A DNA stretch of 64,000 nucleotides from Bacteroides fragilis (GTDB taxonomy: Bacteria; Bacteroidota; Bacteroidia; Bacteroidales; Bacteroidaceae), in assembly GCF_019583405.1 (NCBI RefSeq), contig NZ_SZUU01000007.1:124001-188000 (forward strand), read 5' to 3'. How positions within the stretch are numbered: position 1 is the first letter of the stretch; each line of letters begins with the position of its first letter. The position numbers and the translations under genes are program-made. Of the stretch, positions 1 to 8,370 are shown piece after piece. The notes beneath the pieces are model-generated. The model was not told where the DNA came from, made no database searches, and saw only the letters and a program-made list of their open reading frames with translations.

Positions 1-1658
1 AAAGACAAGGCTGCAACGATAAAGATAACAGCGAAAGTCATCATGGCAAAAGTCGCAGTATCCGTTTTCAATGTACCGGCACTTTCGGGAATAAACTTTT
101 TCTGTGCCAAAAGTCCCGCAATGGCTACCTGACCGATAATTGGAATAAAACGGCTCAGGATAAGCACAATCCCACATGTCCAGTTCCAAAAGTAAGTATT
201 ATCACCCAACCCCTCAAAACCGGAACCATTGTTGGCTGCCGAAGAGGTATATTCATAGAGTTGTTCGCTGAGCCCGTGGAAACCGAGGTTATTCAACCAG
301 CCTCCTTCACTCTCTACAAAATCGGGATGATGTGTATAAACGTAACTTGAAATGGCAGTAAACACAAGGATAACAAACGGATGGAGCAAAGCAACGAGAG
401 TTGCAATCTTCATCTCCCGAGCTTCTACCTTCTTTCCCAGAAACTCAGGTGTACGTCCCACCATCAAGCCACTGATAAACACGGCCATAATAATGAAGGT
501 ATAATAATTCATCCATCCGACACCGACACCACCAAACCAAGTGTTAATCTGCATATTCAGCATTTCGACCATTCCACTAAGCGGCATAGTCGAATCGTGC
601 ATGCCATTGACTGATCCGTTAGAGGTAACCGTTGTAGTAACACTCCACAATGCTGTGGCTCCGGCCCCAAGCCTTACCTCCTTGCCTTCCATCGCACCAT
701 GATCCTGAGTAACTCCCATCTCATCGATACGTGGATTACCTCCCATTTCCTGCTGAACATTAATGAAAACTCCGGCCAGATAAGCAAACAGCATCACTCC
801 AAAGATGCTATATCCTAACTTTCTGCGATTGGTATAGAAGCCCAAAGCCAACGCCATTGCCATCGGAATGATCAAGATTGACCAGCATTCAACCATATTA
901 GTCAGATAAGTAGGGTTCTCCAGCGGATGTGAAGAATTAACCCCGAAATAACCGCCACCATTGGTTCCCAGTTGTTTAATAGGAATAATTGCAGCCGCAG
1001 GTCCTTGCGATACCATCTGTTCCTGTCCTTCCAGGGTAGTCACCTTCATCTTACCATCAAATCCCATCGGTGTTCCCTGCAAAATCAGGACGAAACCGAC
1101 AATCAACGAAAGGGGTAATAAAATACGTGTACAGCTTATCACCAGGAAATGCCAGAAGTTACCTATTGTTCTGGTGGATTTGGCAGCCATACTTTTCATG
1201 ATACCGGCCATAGCGGCCATCCCCGTAGCAGCAGTGATAAATTGGAACAGCATAATAACGAACAGCTGGGTAAAATAAGTCAATCCGCTCTCGCCACTAT
1301 AATGTTGCAAATTGCAGTTTACCATGAAACTGATGCAGGTATTGAATGCTTGATCGGGTGTCTGAGGTCCGTTACCATCGGGATTGAGTGGCAGCCAACC
1401 TTGTGATACCAGCAGTACCATTCCCCATACAAACCAGAAGGCATTCAAAATCAACAAGGCTTTGAGAAACTGTTTCCAATTCATCTCCTCTTGCGGATTT
1501 ATACCGCATATCTTATAAATCACTCGCTCTACAGGAGCCATAAAGTCCGACCAAGTCTTCTCTCCCATATAAACCCGGGCTATGTAACGTCCCAACGGAT
1601 AAGCTAATACCACCATTAGGACGATTTGCACCGTCACTCCTAAAATTTCTGTATTCAT
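1..1658 (-). CDS. kdpA: KdpA, potassium-translocating subunit of the Kdp ATPase (partial at window edge)
   Basis: KdpA is the membrane subunit of the KdpFABC high-affinity potassium pump and binds and conducts the ion. About 552 codons are visible on the minus strand, beginning MNTEILGVTVQIVLMVVLAY. Only the last few residues should be missing, since the family is about 555-570 aa long. Many hydrophobic helices are seen, with the Gly-rich pore loops typical of KdpA (for example TNGGGYFGVNSSHP and AANNGSGFEGL). The ATG at 1656-1658 is 14 nt after the kdpF stop, so the two genes are co-transcribed. kdpB and kdpC are expected to the left of the window. Family assignment is near certain. Confidence 0.95.
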   Translation of the reverse strand, partial: MNTEILGVTVQIVLMVVLAYPLGRYIARVYMGEKTWSDFMAPVERVIYKICGINPQEEMNWKQFLKALLILNAFWFVWGMVLLVSQGWLPLNPDGNGPQTPDQAFNTCISFMVNCNLQHYSGESGLTYFTQLFVIMLFQFITAATGMAAMAGIMKSMAAKSTRTIGNFWHFLVISCTRILLPLSLIVGFVLILQGTPMGFDGKMKVTTLEGQEQMVSQGPAAAIIPIKQLGTNGGGYFGVNSSHPLENPTYLTNMVECWSILIIPMAMALALGFYTNRRKLGYSIFGVMLFAYLAGVFINVQQEMGGNPRIDEMGVTQDHGAMEGKEVRLGAGATALWSVTTTVTSNGSVNGMHDSTMPLSGMVEMLNMQINTWFGGVGVGWMNYYTFIIMAVFISGLMVGRTPEFLGKKVEAREMKIATLVALLHPFVILVFTAISSYVYTHHPDFVESEGGWLNNLGFHGLSEQLYEYTSSAANNGSGFEGLGDNTYFWNWTCGIVLILSRFIPIIGQVAIAGLLAQKKFIPESAGTLKTDTATFAMMTFAVIFIVAALS

Positions 1659-1672
1659 TGCTTTACTTCCAA

Positions 1673-1753
1673 TTAAAACTTCTCGGGCCGAATGAGCACA
1701 TACGCCAAATAGCCGAAAAGTGTAATACTTATTACAAATAGTGTTGTGTACAT
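1673..1753 (-). CDS. kdpF: KdpF, small stabilising subunit of the Kdp ATPase
   Basis: This 26-aa single-pass membrane peptide begins MYTTLFVISITLFGYLAYVL and ends IRPEKF. The terminal Y-V-L-x-R-P-E-K-F is the family hallmark. KdpF sits with KdpA in the pump complex and stabilises it. The gene lies directly before kdpA (14-nt gap) and 21 nt after a 31-aa membrane ORF. It is short enough to be missed by automatic gene calling. The recognition rests on the C-terminal motif and the position. Confidence 0.92.
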   Translation of the reverse strand: MYTTLFVISITLFGYLAYVLIRPEKF

Positions 1754-1774
1754 AAACTTAATTCTCCTCTCTCT

Positions 1775-1870
1775 TTAAATTGTTTCAAACCAATCGACAC
1801 ATTTCCAAAACAGCCAGAAGCAGACGATGCCGCTCAACAGGCAGAAAATAAATGAAACTGTTATTCCCAT
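1775..1870 (-). CDS. 31-aa single-helix membrane peptide leading the kdp operon
   Basis: The frame reads MGITVSFIFCLLSGIVCFWL followed by FWKCVDWFETI. It has one hydrophobic helix (about residues 3-22) and then an acidic/aromatic tail ending in the pattern D-W-F-E-x-I. It is the first ORF after the sigma-54-type promoter, with a leader of about 45 nt, and is followed 21 nt later by kdpF. I do not recognise a named family. The size, single helix and position suggest a second small accessory peptide of the Kdp pump; this is inference. Its short length is the main reason for caution. Confidence 0.62.
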   Translation of the reverse strand: MGITVSFIFCLLSGIVCFWLFWKCVDWFETI

Positions 1871-1925
1871 GTTCTTTACCTTTTAATTAGAATGTTTATA
1901 TTTCTGTTTTACCTGAAACAATTAA

Positions 1926-1942
1926 TGCCAAATGTGTGCCAA
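1926..1942 (-). promoter_or_regulatory. Sigma-54 (-24/-12) promoter for the kdp operon
   Basis: The minus strand reads TTGGCACACATTTGGCA. It has GG at -24 and GC at -12 separated by exactly 10 nt, close to the consensus TGGCAC-N5-TTGCW. The predicted start is near 1913-1916, about 45 nt before the first small ORF. The neighbouring upstream gene encodes a sigma-54-dependent activator, which makes the assignment stronger. Confidence 0.72.
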
Positions 1943-1991
1943 AAATGAAGAGAGTTAGTATAATCAACTAACATACAGACAGATAAAACAA

Positions 1992-2025
1992 ATAGGGTAT
2001 CCTCGTCAGTGCAAGGATACCCTAT
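1992..2025 (-). terminator. Rho-independent terminator after the response-regulator gene
   Basis: A 12-bp perfect stem (1992-2003 with 2014-2025) has a 10-nt loop. On the minus strand it is followed by a T-rich run (TTTGTTTTATC). It ends the regulator transcript just before the kdp promoter, so the regulator and kdp are separate transcription units. Confidence 0.75.
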
Positions 2026-2100
2026 CATTTTGAAAAGGTATGTTTTATTTTGAAAGGGAGAAAAGCATAAACCCGGACAAGCAAGTATATTCCTGTCCGC

Positions 2101-3450
2101 TCAACTGCCAAGTTTATATTCTTCTATTTTCCGATATAAGGTAGTTAATCCGATTTTCAGCAAACGTGCCGCTTCAGTCTTATTCCCTTTGGTATGCTCC
2201 AATACCCTGGCAATATGCCTGCGTTCCATGGCTGAAAGTTCGAAGCTGCCCGGCATTCCTTCATCAGACTTTTCATAATGGCTGTTCTGTATTTCAAGCG
2301 GAAGGTCGTCTACATCCAGACAATCACCCTCACAGACAATCAGACTTCGTTCGATGGCATTACGCAATTCGCGGATATTGCCTTTCCACGGTTGTTGACA
2401 TAAAGCCTCAAGATAAGCAGACGTAATAGTACCCACCGGATGTGAAAGCTTCTCCGAGAAAGAACGGACAAACGATTCAGCCAAAATCTTAATATCCCCC
2501 GTACGTTCACGCAAAGGCGGAAGATGTACCTGAAATACAGAAAGGCGATAGAACAAGTCCTCACGGAAGCGTCCGGCTGCTATCTCAGCAGGTAAATCCC
2601 GATTCGTAGCAGCAATGATGCGTACATTGATGCGGGTAGGCTTCGTATCTCCTATCTTGATATATTCACCGGTTTCGAGGATGCGCAATAGTTTGGCCTG
2701 CAATTCAAAAGCCATCTCACCAATCTCATCCAAAAAGATTGTTCCATTGTTGGCTTCCTCAAAAAGCCCCTTCTTATCTTTCAACGCACCGGTAAACGAA
2801 CCCGCCTTATGCCCAAACATTTCACTCTCCAGCAACTCTTTACTGAATGAAGAGCAATTGACCGCTACAAAATTCTGCTGCGACCGCTTGCTGTTATAAT
2901 GTATCGACTGGGCAAAGACCTCCTTTCCGGTCCCTGTTTCACCTGTCAGCAACACAGGGACATCAGTCACTGATACTTTACGTGCCAGTGACACCGCTTC
3001 TTTCAATGCCTTCGATTCGCCAAGTATAGTGTCAAACGAATACATCAGTCCGACTTTTTTCTCAAGCTTATCCAAACGGATATTCATTCGCGCTTTCTCT
3101 ACAGCACGACTAATGAGAGGAATGATCTTATTATTATCATCTCCTTTTGTAATGTAATCGAAAGCTCCGTTCTTAATGGCCTGCACACCGTCGGGTATAT
3201 TACCATGAGCCGTCAGCAGGATGATTTCTACTCCGGGTGCTTTTTTCTTTATTTCCGTCACCAGGTCTACCCCGTTTCCATCCGGAAGAAATACGTCACA
3301 CAAAGCCACGTCGGGCATTTGAAGTTCCAATTGTCTGAGCGCTGCCTTGCAATCGCCGGCCTGGCACACTTCATAACCTTCAAGTTCCATCATACGGGCC
3401 AGCAGACCACGAATCTGAACTTCGTCATCTATAATCAGAATTTTACTCAT
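2101..3450 (-). CDS. Sigma-54-dependent response regulator (NtrC family)
   Basis: A 449-aa three-domain activator. The receiver domain covers residues 1-115, with acidic residues D8/D9, phospho-acceptor D52 and K102. The AAA+ domain has Walker A GETGTGKE at 170-177, the sigma-54 contact loop as GSFTGA (217-222, canonical GAFTGA) and Walker B FLDE around 239-242. A Fis-type helix-turn-helix lies at about 424-448. When phosphorylated it would open sigma-54 promoters. It sits upstream of the kdp genes on the same strand but is separated from them by a terminator, and a sigma-54 promoter precedes kdp, so kdp is its likely target. The partner kinase is not in view and may lie beyond kdpC. Confidence 0.93.
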   Translation of the reverse strand: MSKILIIDDEVQIRGLLARMMELEGYEVCQAGDCKAALRQLELQMPDVALCDVFLPDGNGVDLVTEIKKKAPGVEIILLTAHGNIPDGVQAIKNGAFDYITKGDDNNKIIPLISRAVEKARMNIRLDKLEKKVGLMYSFDTILGESKALKEAVSLARKVSVTDVPVLLTGETGTGKEVFAQSIHYNSKRSQQNFVAVNCSSFSKELLESEMFGHKAGSFTGALKDKKGLFEEANNGTIFLDEIGEMAFELQAKLLRILETGEYIKIGDTKPTRINVRIIAATNRDLPAEIAAGRFREDLFYRLSVFQVHLPPLRERTGDIKILAESFVRSFSEKLSHPVGTITSAYLEALCQQPWKGNIRELRNAIERSLIVCEGDCLDVDDLPLEIQNSHYEKSDEGMPGSFELSAMERRHIARVLEHTKGNKTEAARLLKIGLTTLYRKIEEYKLGS

Positions 3451-3491
3451 GTCTGATAAGTTAAAATGTGAACGGTAAAAAACAGGGTGTG

Positions 3492-3522
3492 CAAATATAA
3501 TGGTTTTCTACTACAATGCAAA
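3492..3522 (-). promoter_or_regulatory. Housekeeping Bacteroides promoter for the response regulator
   Basis: On the minus strand TTTG (3522-3519), a 19-nt spacer and TATATTTG (3499-3492) match the published Bacteroides -33/-7 pattern TTTG-N19-21-TAnnTTTG exactly. The transcript would start near 3485, giving a leader of about 35 nt before the ATG at 3450. Confidence 0.75.
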
Positions 3523-3756
3523 TGATCGGGCTGTGGAAAAAAACAACCTTCAATGGCATATACTTTGATCTTTCATTCATGACATAGTCCCTGAAAATTC
3601 GTCTAATCTGCCTTACAAATAGTACAGCAGCGCTTTCAACGGGTAAGATACAGCCGGAACAGGTACTTATATTCCCTCCCATTTTGATAAAAACAACCTA
3701 AAATGGAAAGGGGTAACGAACAAAGAAAATATATCGTATAACTCAAAAACAAAAAA
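3523..3756. other. Divergent intergenic region between the regulator and the aspartokinase-like gene
   Basis: Apart from the regulator promoter at 3492-3522, no convincing gene is seen in this gap. A 73-codon minus-strand frame (3461-3682) overlaps that promoter and resembles no protein. No clear TAnnTTTG element was found for the plus-strand gene at 3757. Confidence 0.5.
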
Positions 3757-5166
3757 ATGAAGATCTACAAATTCGGTAATATTCCCACTGGTTCAATCCG
3801 GGGAATGCAGGAAATGCTCCAACTGGTCAACGACAGTACACCCAAAATAATCGTTCTATCTGCCCCTACAGAAACTACGGAGCATCTAACGAAAATAGCA
3901 GCACATCTTTTCAGCAGAGATACAGAACGGGCGCATGACGAAATAAGCAAACTGGAATTCAGATTCATTGATTTCGCTAACGAACTATTCAACGACAAGT
4001 CGATCAAACAACAAGCTGTTGACTCCATCATCGACCGCTTCCGTACCCTATGGAACTTTACCCGGCAACGTTTTACATCGGTCGATGAAAAAGACATATT
4101 GTCGCAAGGAGAATTTATAAGCAGCATGCTGTCCGGCCTTTATCTGAAAGAACGGGGAATCAATAATCTATTGCTTAACAGTCTTGACTTTATGCGACTG
4201 ACTCCGGAAGGAGAACCTGACTTGGAATACATCAGTAAAAAACTGCACACATCCATGGAAGACAACAAACACATCAACGTGTTTCTTACCCAAGGACACC
4301 TCTGCCGGAATGCTTATGGCGAAACCTGTTTTCTCAAGCCGGGTGGAGACGATGCTTCTGCCACATTAATCGGAGCCGCCCTACGGGCCGAAGAAATACG
4401 GCTATGGACAGGTGGTAATGGCATACACAGTTGTGATCCGCATTTCGTGAAACATCCGGCCATGGTTACACAACTCAGTTTCGACGAAGCCGAACGATTC
4501 GCCCATTGCGGAGGAACGGGATTCGATCCCTGCTGCATTTTCCCGGCAAGAGAAAGCAATATACCGATACGCCTGTTCTATTCAATGGATCCCACGGAAA
4601 AGGGTACTCTGATTTCACACATACAGAGCGGAGAAAGTATAAAAACCATTACTGCCAGAGACGGTATTTGTTACATCAGATTCCAGTCGAACCGGACATT
4701 GCGCCCCTACTTGTTCATCAGCAAGATATTCGATGTTTTTGCAAAATACCACACTCCCCTGTGTCTTTTTACTTCGTCCAGCTCGGATGTATCCGTCGCC
4801 ATCAATGATAAAGAACATCTACCAAATATCCTGCATGAGCTTTCGCGATACGCAACTACGGTAGTAAAGGACCGTATGTGCATCCTGTCGGTCATTGGAA
4901 ACATACAATGGCAATATACCGGATTGGAAGCCCGAATCCTAAACGCTCTGACAGCCATCCCGATTCGGATGATTTCTTATGGTAGTAATAATAACGACGT
5001 TTCTCTTGTTATCAAAGCAGAAGATAAGAAAGAGGCATTACAACTACTGAACGACACCCTGTTTAAGCCTTCAGCTACAATGGTCTCTCATACATGTGCT
5101 CCGACATTAAACCGCAGTAAGTGGAACAACACGGACAAACCATCTTTTCTTCTGAAGAAAAGTTGA
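3757..5166 (+). CDS. Aspartokinase-family protein with degenerate active-site motifs
   Basis: A 469-aa protein with the aspartate kinase layout: amino-acid kinase domain (about 1-290) followed by a tandem ACT-type region (about 300-445). Aspartokinase phosphorylates aspartate in the first step of lysine/threonine/methionine synthesis. The usual motifs are altered. KFGGTS at the N-terminus is KFGNIP; the GRGGSDxTA loop is KPGGDDASAT; WTDVxGxxTxDPR is WTGGNGIHSCDPH; and the later FGAxxLHP is HCGGTGFDPC. The GEFISSMLSGLYL helix is preserved. The fold is probably kept while catalysis is uncertain, so it may be a regulatory or divergent paralogue. It has no operon partner. Confidence 0.75.
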   Translation: MKIYKFGNIPTGSIRGMQEMLQLVNDSTPKIIVLSAPTETTEHLTKIAAHLFSRDTERAHDEISKLEFRFIDFANELFNDKSIKQQAVDSIIDRFRTLWNFTRQRFTSVDEKDILSQGEFISSMLSGLYLKERGINNLLLNSLDFMRLTPEGEPDLEYISKKLHTSMEDNKHINVFLTQGHLCRNAYGETCFLKPGGDDASATLIGAALRAEEIRLWTGGNGIHSCDPHFVKHPAMVTQLSFDEAERFAHCGGTGFDPCCIFPARESNIPIRLFYSMDPTEKGTLISHIQSGESIKTITARDGICYIRFQSNRTLRPYLFISKIFDVFAKYHTPLCLFTSSSSDVSVAINDKEHLPNILHELSRYATTVVKDRMCILSVIGNIQWQYTGLEARILNALTAIPIRMISYGSNNNDVSLVIKAEDKKEALQLLNDTLFKPSATMVSHTCAPTLNRSKWNNTDKPSFLLKKS

Positions 5167-5371
5167 CTAATATAGGGATATTGAGAATACGAATATCCTC
5201 ATGTCTGTCCACAGATAATAACGAGATAAAAGAGCCGTCTTTTAAATCAACCGTATCTCAGTAAGATAAGAGAGTGGATGCCGGATAATTTCCTGTACGT
5301 CCCATGAACCTTTTAAAGCCTATAAACGTTTATTTCCAAAGGAAACTATTTTAAAACGAAAACATATTCAA

Positions 5372-7852
5372 ATGAAGATCATTATTATTGGAGGCGTAGC
5401 AGGAGGAGCTACTACTGCAGCCCGTATCAGACGTTCGGACGAAACAGCGGAAATCATCTTGTTGGAAAAAGGAAAGTACATATCTTATGCCAACTGCGGA
5501 CTGCCTTATTATATAGGAGACATCATCAAAGAGCGGGAGAAGTTATTTGTACAGACCCCCGAAGCCTTCGGAGTACGTTTCAGGGTGGACGTGCGTACCG
5601 AGAATGAAGTTATTTTTATCGACCGGAAGAAAAAGACAGTGACCGTCCGCCTTAAGAGTGAAGACACTTACGAAGAAAGTTATGACAAACTGTTAATATC
5701 CACCGGAGCATCTCCTGTACGCCCACCATTACCGGGCATTGACTCCACCGGTATCTTTACTTTGCGGAATGTAGCAGACACCGACCGCATTAAAGCATAC
5801 GTCAACAGTCGGCCTCCCCGCCGGGCTGTCGTGATCGGGGCCGGATTCATCGGACTGGAAATGGCAGAAAACCTGCATGCACTGGGAGCGCAAGTATCTA
5901 TTGTCGAGATGGGCAACCAAGTGATGGCACCTATTGACTTTTCAATGGCAGCACTGGTTCATCAACATTTGATGGAGAAGGGTGTCAACTTATACCTGGA
6001 ACAAGCTGTCGCATCATTTGAGCAAGCAGGCAAAGAAGTGAAGGTAGTCTTCAAGAACGGACAATCCATCCTGGCGGATATCGTGATTCTATCTATCGGA
6101 GTGCGCCCGGAGACAACGTTGGCAAGGGCTGCCGAACTTGCGATCGGTGAAGCGGGAGGTATCGCAGTAAATGATTATTTGCAGACTTCCGACGAGTCGA
6201 TCTATGCCATCGGTGATGCCATTGAATTCCGCCATCCCATTACGGGCAAACCTTGGCTGAACTATCTTGCCGGACCCGCCAACCGACAGGGACGTATTGT
6301 TGCCGACAACCTGCTGGGTGCACAGATTCCTTATGAAGGAGCCATCGGCACCTCCATCGCAAAAGTATTCGACATGACAGTAGCCTCAACCGGACTTCCG
6401 GGAAAGCGGTTAAAGCAAGCGGGCATTGTATATGCATCTTCAACCACTCATCCGGCCTCGCATGCAGGATACTATCCGGACGCTATGCCGATGAGTATCA
6501 AAATAACCTTCGATCCCCAAACAGGCAAGTTGTATGGCGGTCAAATTGTGGGGTATGACGGCGTGGACAAACGAATTGACGAACTTTCTCTTGTCATCAA
6601 ACACGAGGGAACGATCTATGACCTGATGAAAGTAGAGCAAGCGTATGCACCTCCTTTCTCCTCGGCAAAGGACCCTGTAGCCATCGCCGGTTATGTAGCC
6701 GAAAACATCATCCTCGGCAGAGTAAAACCCGTATACTGGCGCGACCTGAGAGATATCGAACTGAAAGATGTGTTCCTGCTGGATGTGCGTACACCGGACG
6801 AATTTGCATTGGGTTCACTACCCGGGGCAGTAAATATACCATTGGATGAAATACGTGACCGTATTGCTGAACTTCCTTCGAACAAGCCAATCTACACCTT
6901 CTGCGCCGTAGGGCTGAGAGGATATCTTGCTTACCGCATCCTGATCCAGCACGGTTTCAAAGAAGTATATAACCTCTCCGGCGGATTGAAGACCTATCGA
7001 GCCGCTACCGCTCCTATCATCTTGCACGAAAATGAAGAAACAAACGACACGCCTTCTGCGCAAGACAGCCCGGTGAAACCTTCTGTAGCAGTTGAGGCAC
7101 CTCAAACTACACCAGCTGCAAATCCTAAGACAATCCGAGTGGATGCCTGCGGATTACAATGTCCGGGCCCGGTCCTAAAGATGAAGAAAACAATGGATAC
7201 GCTTGTTCCGGGCGAGAGAGTGGAAATTGTGGCTACAGACCCGGGATTCTCGCGGGATGCTGCCGCATGGTGCAACTCTACCGGAAATAAATTTATCTCC
7301 AAGGATAGTACCGGAGGGAAATCGGTAGTAGTCATTGAGAAAGGCGAACCCCAGGCTTGTAACCTGACCACGACATGTGACAGCAAAGGTAAAACTCTGA
7401 TTATGTTCAGTGACGACTTGGACAAGGCACTTGCCACTTTCGTCCTGGCCAACGGCGCAGCTGCCACCGGACAAAAAGTAACTATCTTCTTTACTTTCTG
7501 GGGACTGAATGTGATTAAGAAATTGCATAAGCCAAAAGTGGAGAAAGACATTTTCGGCAAGATGTTTGGTACAATGCTCCCATCCAGTTCGCTGAAACTG
7601 AAACTTTCTAAAATGAGCATGGGAGGTATGGGTGGAAAAATGATGCGATACATCATGCACCGGAAAGGCATCGACTCACTGGAATCTCTGCGGCAGCAGG
7701 CTCTGGAGAACGGAGTGGAGTTTATTGCTTGCCAAATGTCGATGGATGTGATGGGAGTAAAACGTGAAGAGTTGCTTGATGAAGTTACGGTAGGCGGAGT
7801 AGCCACTTATATGGAACGTGCCGATAATGCTAACATCAATCTGTTTATTTAA
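5372..7852 (+). CDS. CoA-disulfide reductase / rhodanese / TusA / DsrE-like four-module protein
   Basis: This 826-aa cytoplasmic protein joins four sulfur-handling modules. Residues 1-445 are an FAD/NAD(P)H disulfide reductase, with GGVAGG at 7-12, a single redox cysteine C42 in SYANCGLPY (as in CoA-disulfide reductases) and GAGFIG at 156-161. Residues 455-545 are a rhodanese domain with catalytic C511 in TFCAVGLRG. Residues 587-655 are a TusA/SirA domain with C597 in LQCPGP. Residues 672-826 are a DsrE/peroxiredoxin-like domain with C787 in IACQMS. The order of cysteines suggests persulfide or polysulfide reduction with sulfur relay between modules. A MarR-type regulator starts 9 nt after its stop, so the two form an operon. 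Confidence 0.92.
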   Translation: MKIIIIGGVAGGATTAARIRRSDETAEIILLEKGKYISYANCGLPYYIGDIIKEREKLFVQTPEAFGVRFRVDVRTENEVIFIDRKKKTVTVRLKSEDTYEESYDKLLISTGASPVRPPLPGIDSTGIFTLRNVADTDRIKAYVNSRPPRRAVVIGAGFIGLEMAENLHALGAQVSIVEMGNQVMAPIDFSMAALVHQHLMEKGVNLYLEQAVASFEQAGKEVKVVFKNGQSILADIVILSIGVRPETTLARAAELAIGEAGGIAVNDYLQTSDESIYAIGDAIEFRHPITGKPWLNYLAGPANRQGRIVADNLLGAQIPYEGAIGTSIAKVFDMTVASTGLPGKRLKQAGIVYASSTTHPASHAGYYPDAMPMSIKITFDPQTGKLYGGQIVGYDGVDKRIDELSLVIKHEGTIYDLMKVEQAYAPPFSSAKDPVAIAGYVAENIILGRVKPVYWRDLRDIELKDVFLLDVRTPDEFALGSLPGAVNIPLDEIRDRIAELPSNKPIYTFCAVGLRGYLAYRILIQHGFKEVYNLSGGLKTYRAATAPIILHENEETNDTPSAQDSPVKPSVAVEAPQTTPAANPKTIRVDACGLQCPGPVLKMKKTMDTLVPGERVEIVATDPGFSRDAAAWCNSTGNKFISKDSTGGKSVVVIEKGEPQACNLTTTCDSKGKTLIMFSDDLDKALATFVLANGAAATGQKVTIFFTFWGLNVIKKLHKPKVEKDIFGKMFGTMLPSSSLKLKLSKMSMGGMGGKMMRYIMHRKGIDSLESLRQQALENGVEFIACQMSMDVMGVKREELLDEVTVGGVATYMERADNANINLFI

Positions 7853-7861
7853 TAAAGAAGT

Positions 7862-8212
7862 ATGAATACAATATGTAAGATGCGCGATATCTACAAAGCA
7901 CTCTCCATTTTCGAAACGGCATTTGAAGAGGTGTATGGAATATCGCTGAACGAAGCAATGGTGCTATGTGCGTTGCGCGAAGCCGGAAAGGAAATTACCT
8001 CGACTGCTATAGCCGAACGAACGGAAATGGCTCCGTCGCATACGTCGAAAGTCATCCGTGCGGTAGAAGATAAAGGACTCATCCGACGGGCATTGGGTGA
8101 AGTAGACAAACGCCAGATGTACTTCAGTCTCACAGAGGCAGGCAAGAAGCGTTTAAACGAACTGGATCTGGACAAAGTAGAGATACCGGAAATGTTAAAA
8201 CCTCTGATATAA
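7862..8212 (+). CDS. MarR-family transcriptional regulator
   Basis: A 116-aa winged-helix protein. The recognition region (about 48-75, AIAERTEMAPSHTSKVIRAV) and the wing with conserved D-K-R-Q (GEVDKRQMYFSLTEAGKKRL) are typical of MarR proteins, which bind operators as dimers and often sense phenolics or thiol stress. It has no obvious conserved cysteine at the N-terminus other than C5 (MNTICKM) and one at about position 37, so a redox role cannot be judged. It is co-transcribed with the sulfur-handling fusion and probably controls that operon; this is inference from position. Confidence 0.85.
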   Translation: MNTICKMRDIYKALSIFETAFEEVYGISLNEAMVLCALREAGKEITSTAIAERTEMAPSHTSKVIRAVEDKGLIRRALGEVDKRQMYFSLTEAGKKRLNELDLDKVEIPEMLKPLI

Positions 8213-8227
8213 GTTTGTAACATCAGA

Positions 8228-8323
8228 GATCACCACAGATTACACAGATTATCACAGATCACCTATACAGACAGGCATCCATTTGACCTTCATCTGTACA
8301 GGCTTGTGTAATCTGTGGTGAAA
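8228..8323. repeat. Palindromic CCACAGAT-type intergenic element, copy A
   Basis: The arm CACCACAGATTACACA (8231-8246) is an exact reverse complement of TGTGTAATCTGTGGTG (8305-8320). Between them are further ACAGAT words. Related elements lie at about 12741-12857 and 54907-55014. All three are intergenic, and two share a TTTGACACATYCCC right end. It could form a long stem at the 3' ends of the converging operons here. Confidence 0.7.
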
Positions 8324-8370
8324 ACACCTCCGTAACTTTTCTATTCATCTACAAAGGGGCAAAAATGGGG

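Noticed and set aside
3461..3682. A 73-codon minus-strand frame upstream of the response regulator
   Set aside because: It overlaps the regulator's promoter, has no start context and shows no protein-like pattern.
7102..7806. Long antisense frame inside the sulfur-relay gene (234 codons)
   Set aside because: It mirrors a well-supported gene on the other strand and reads as a codon-bias shadow.
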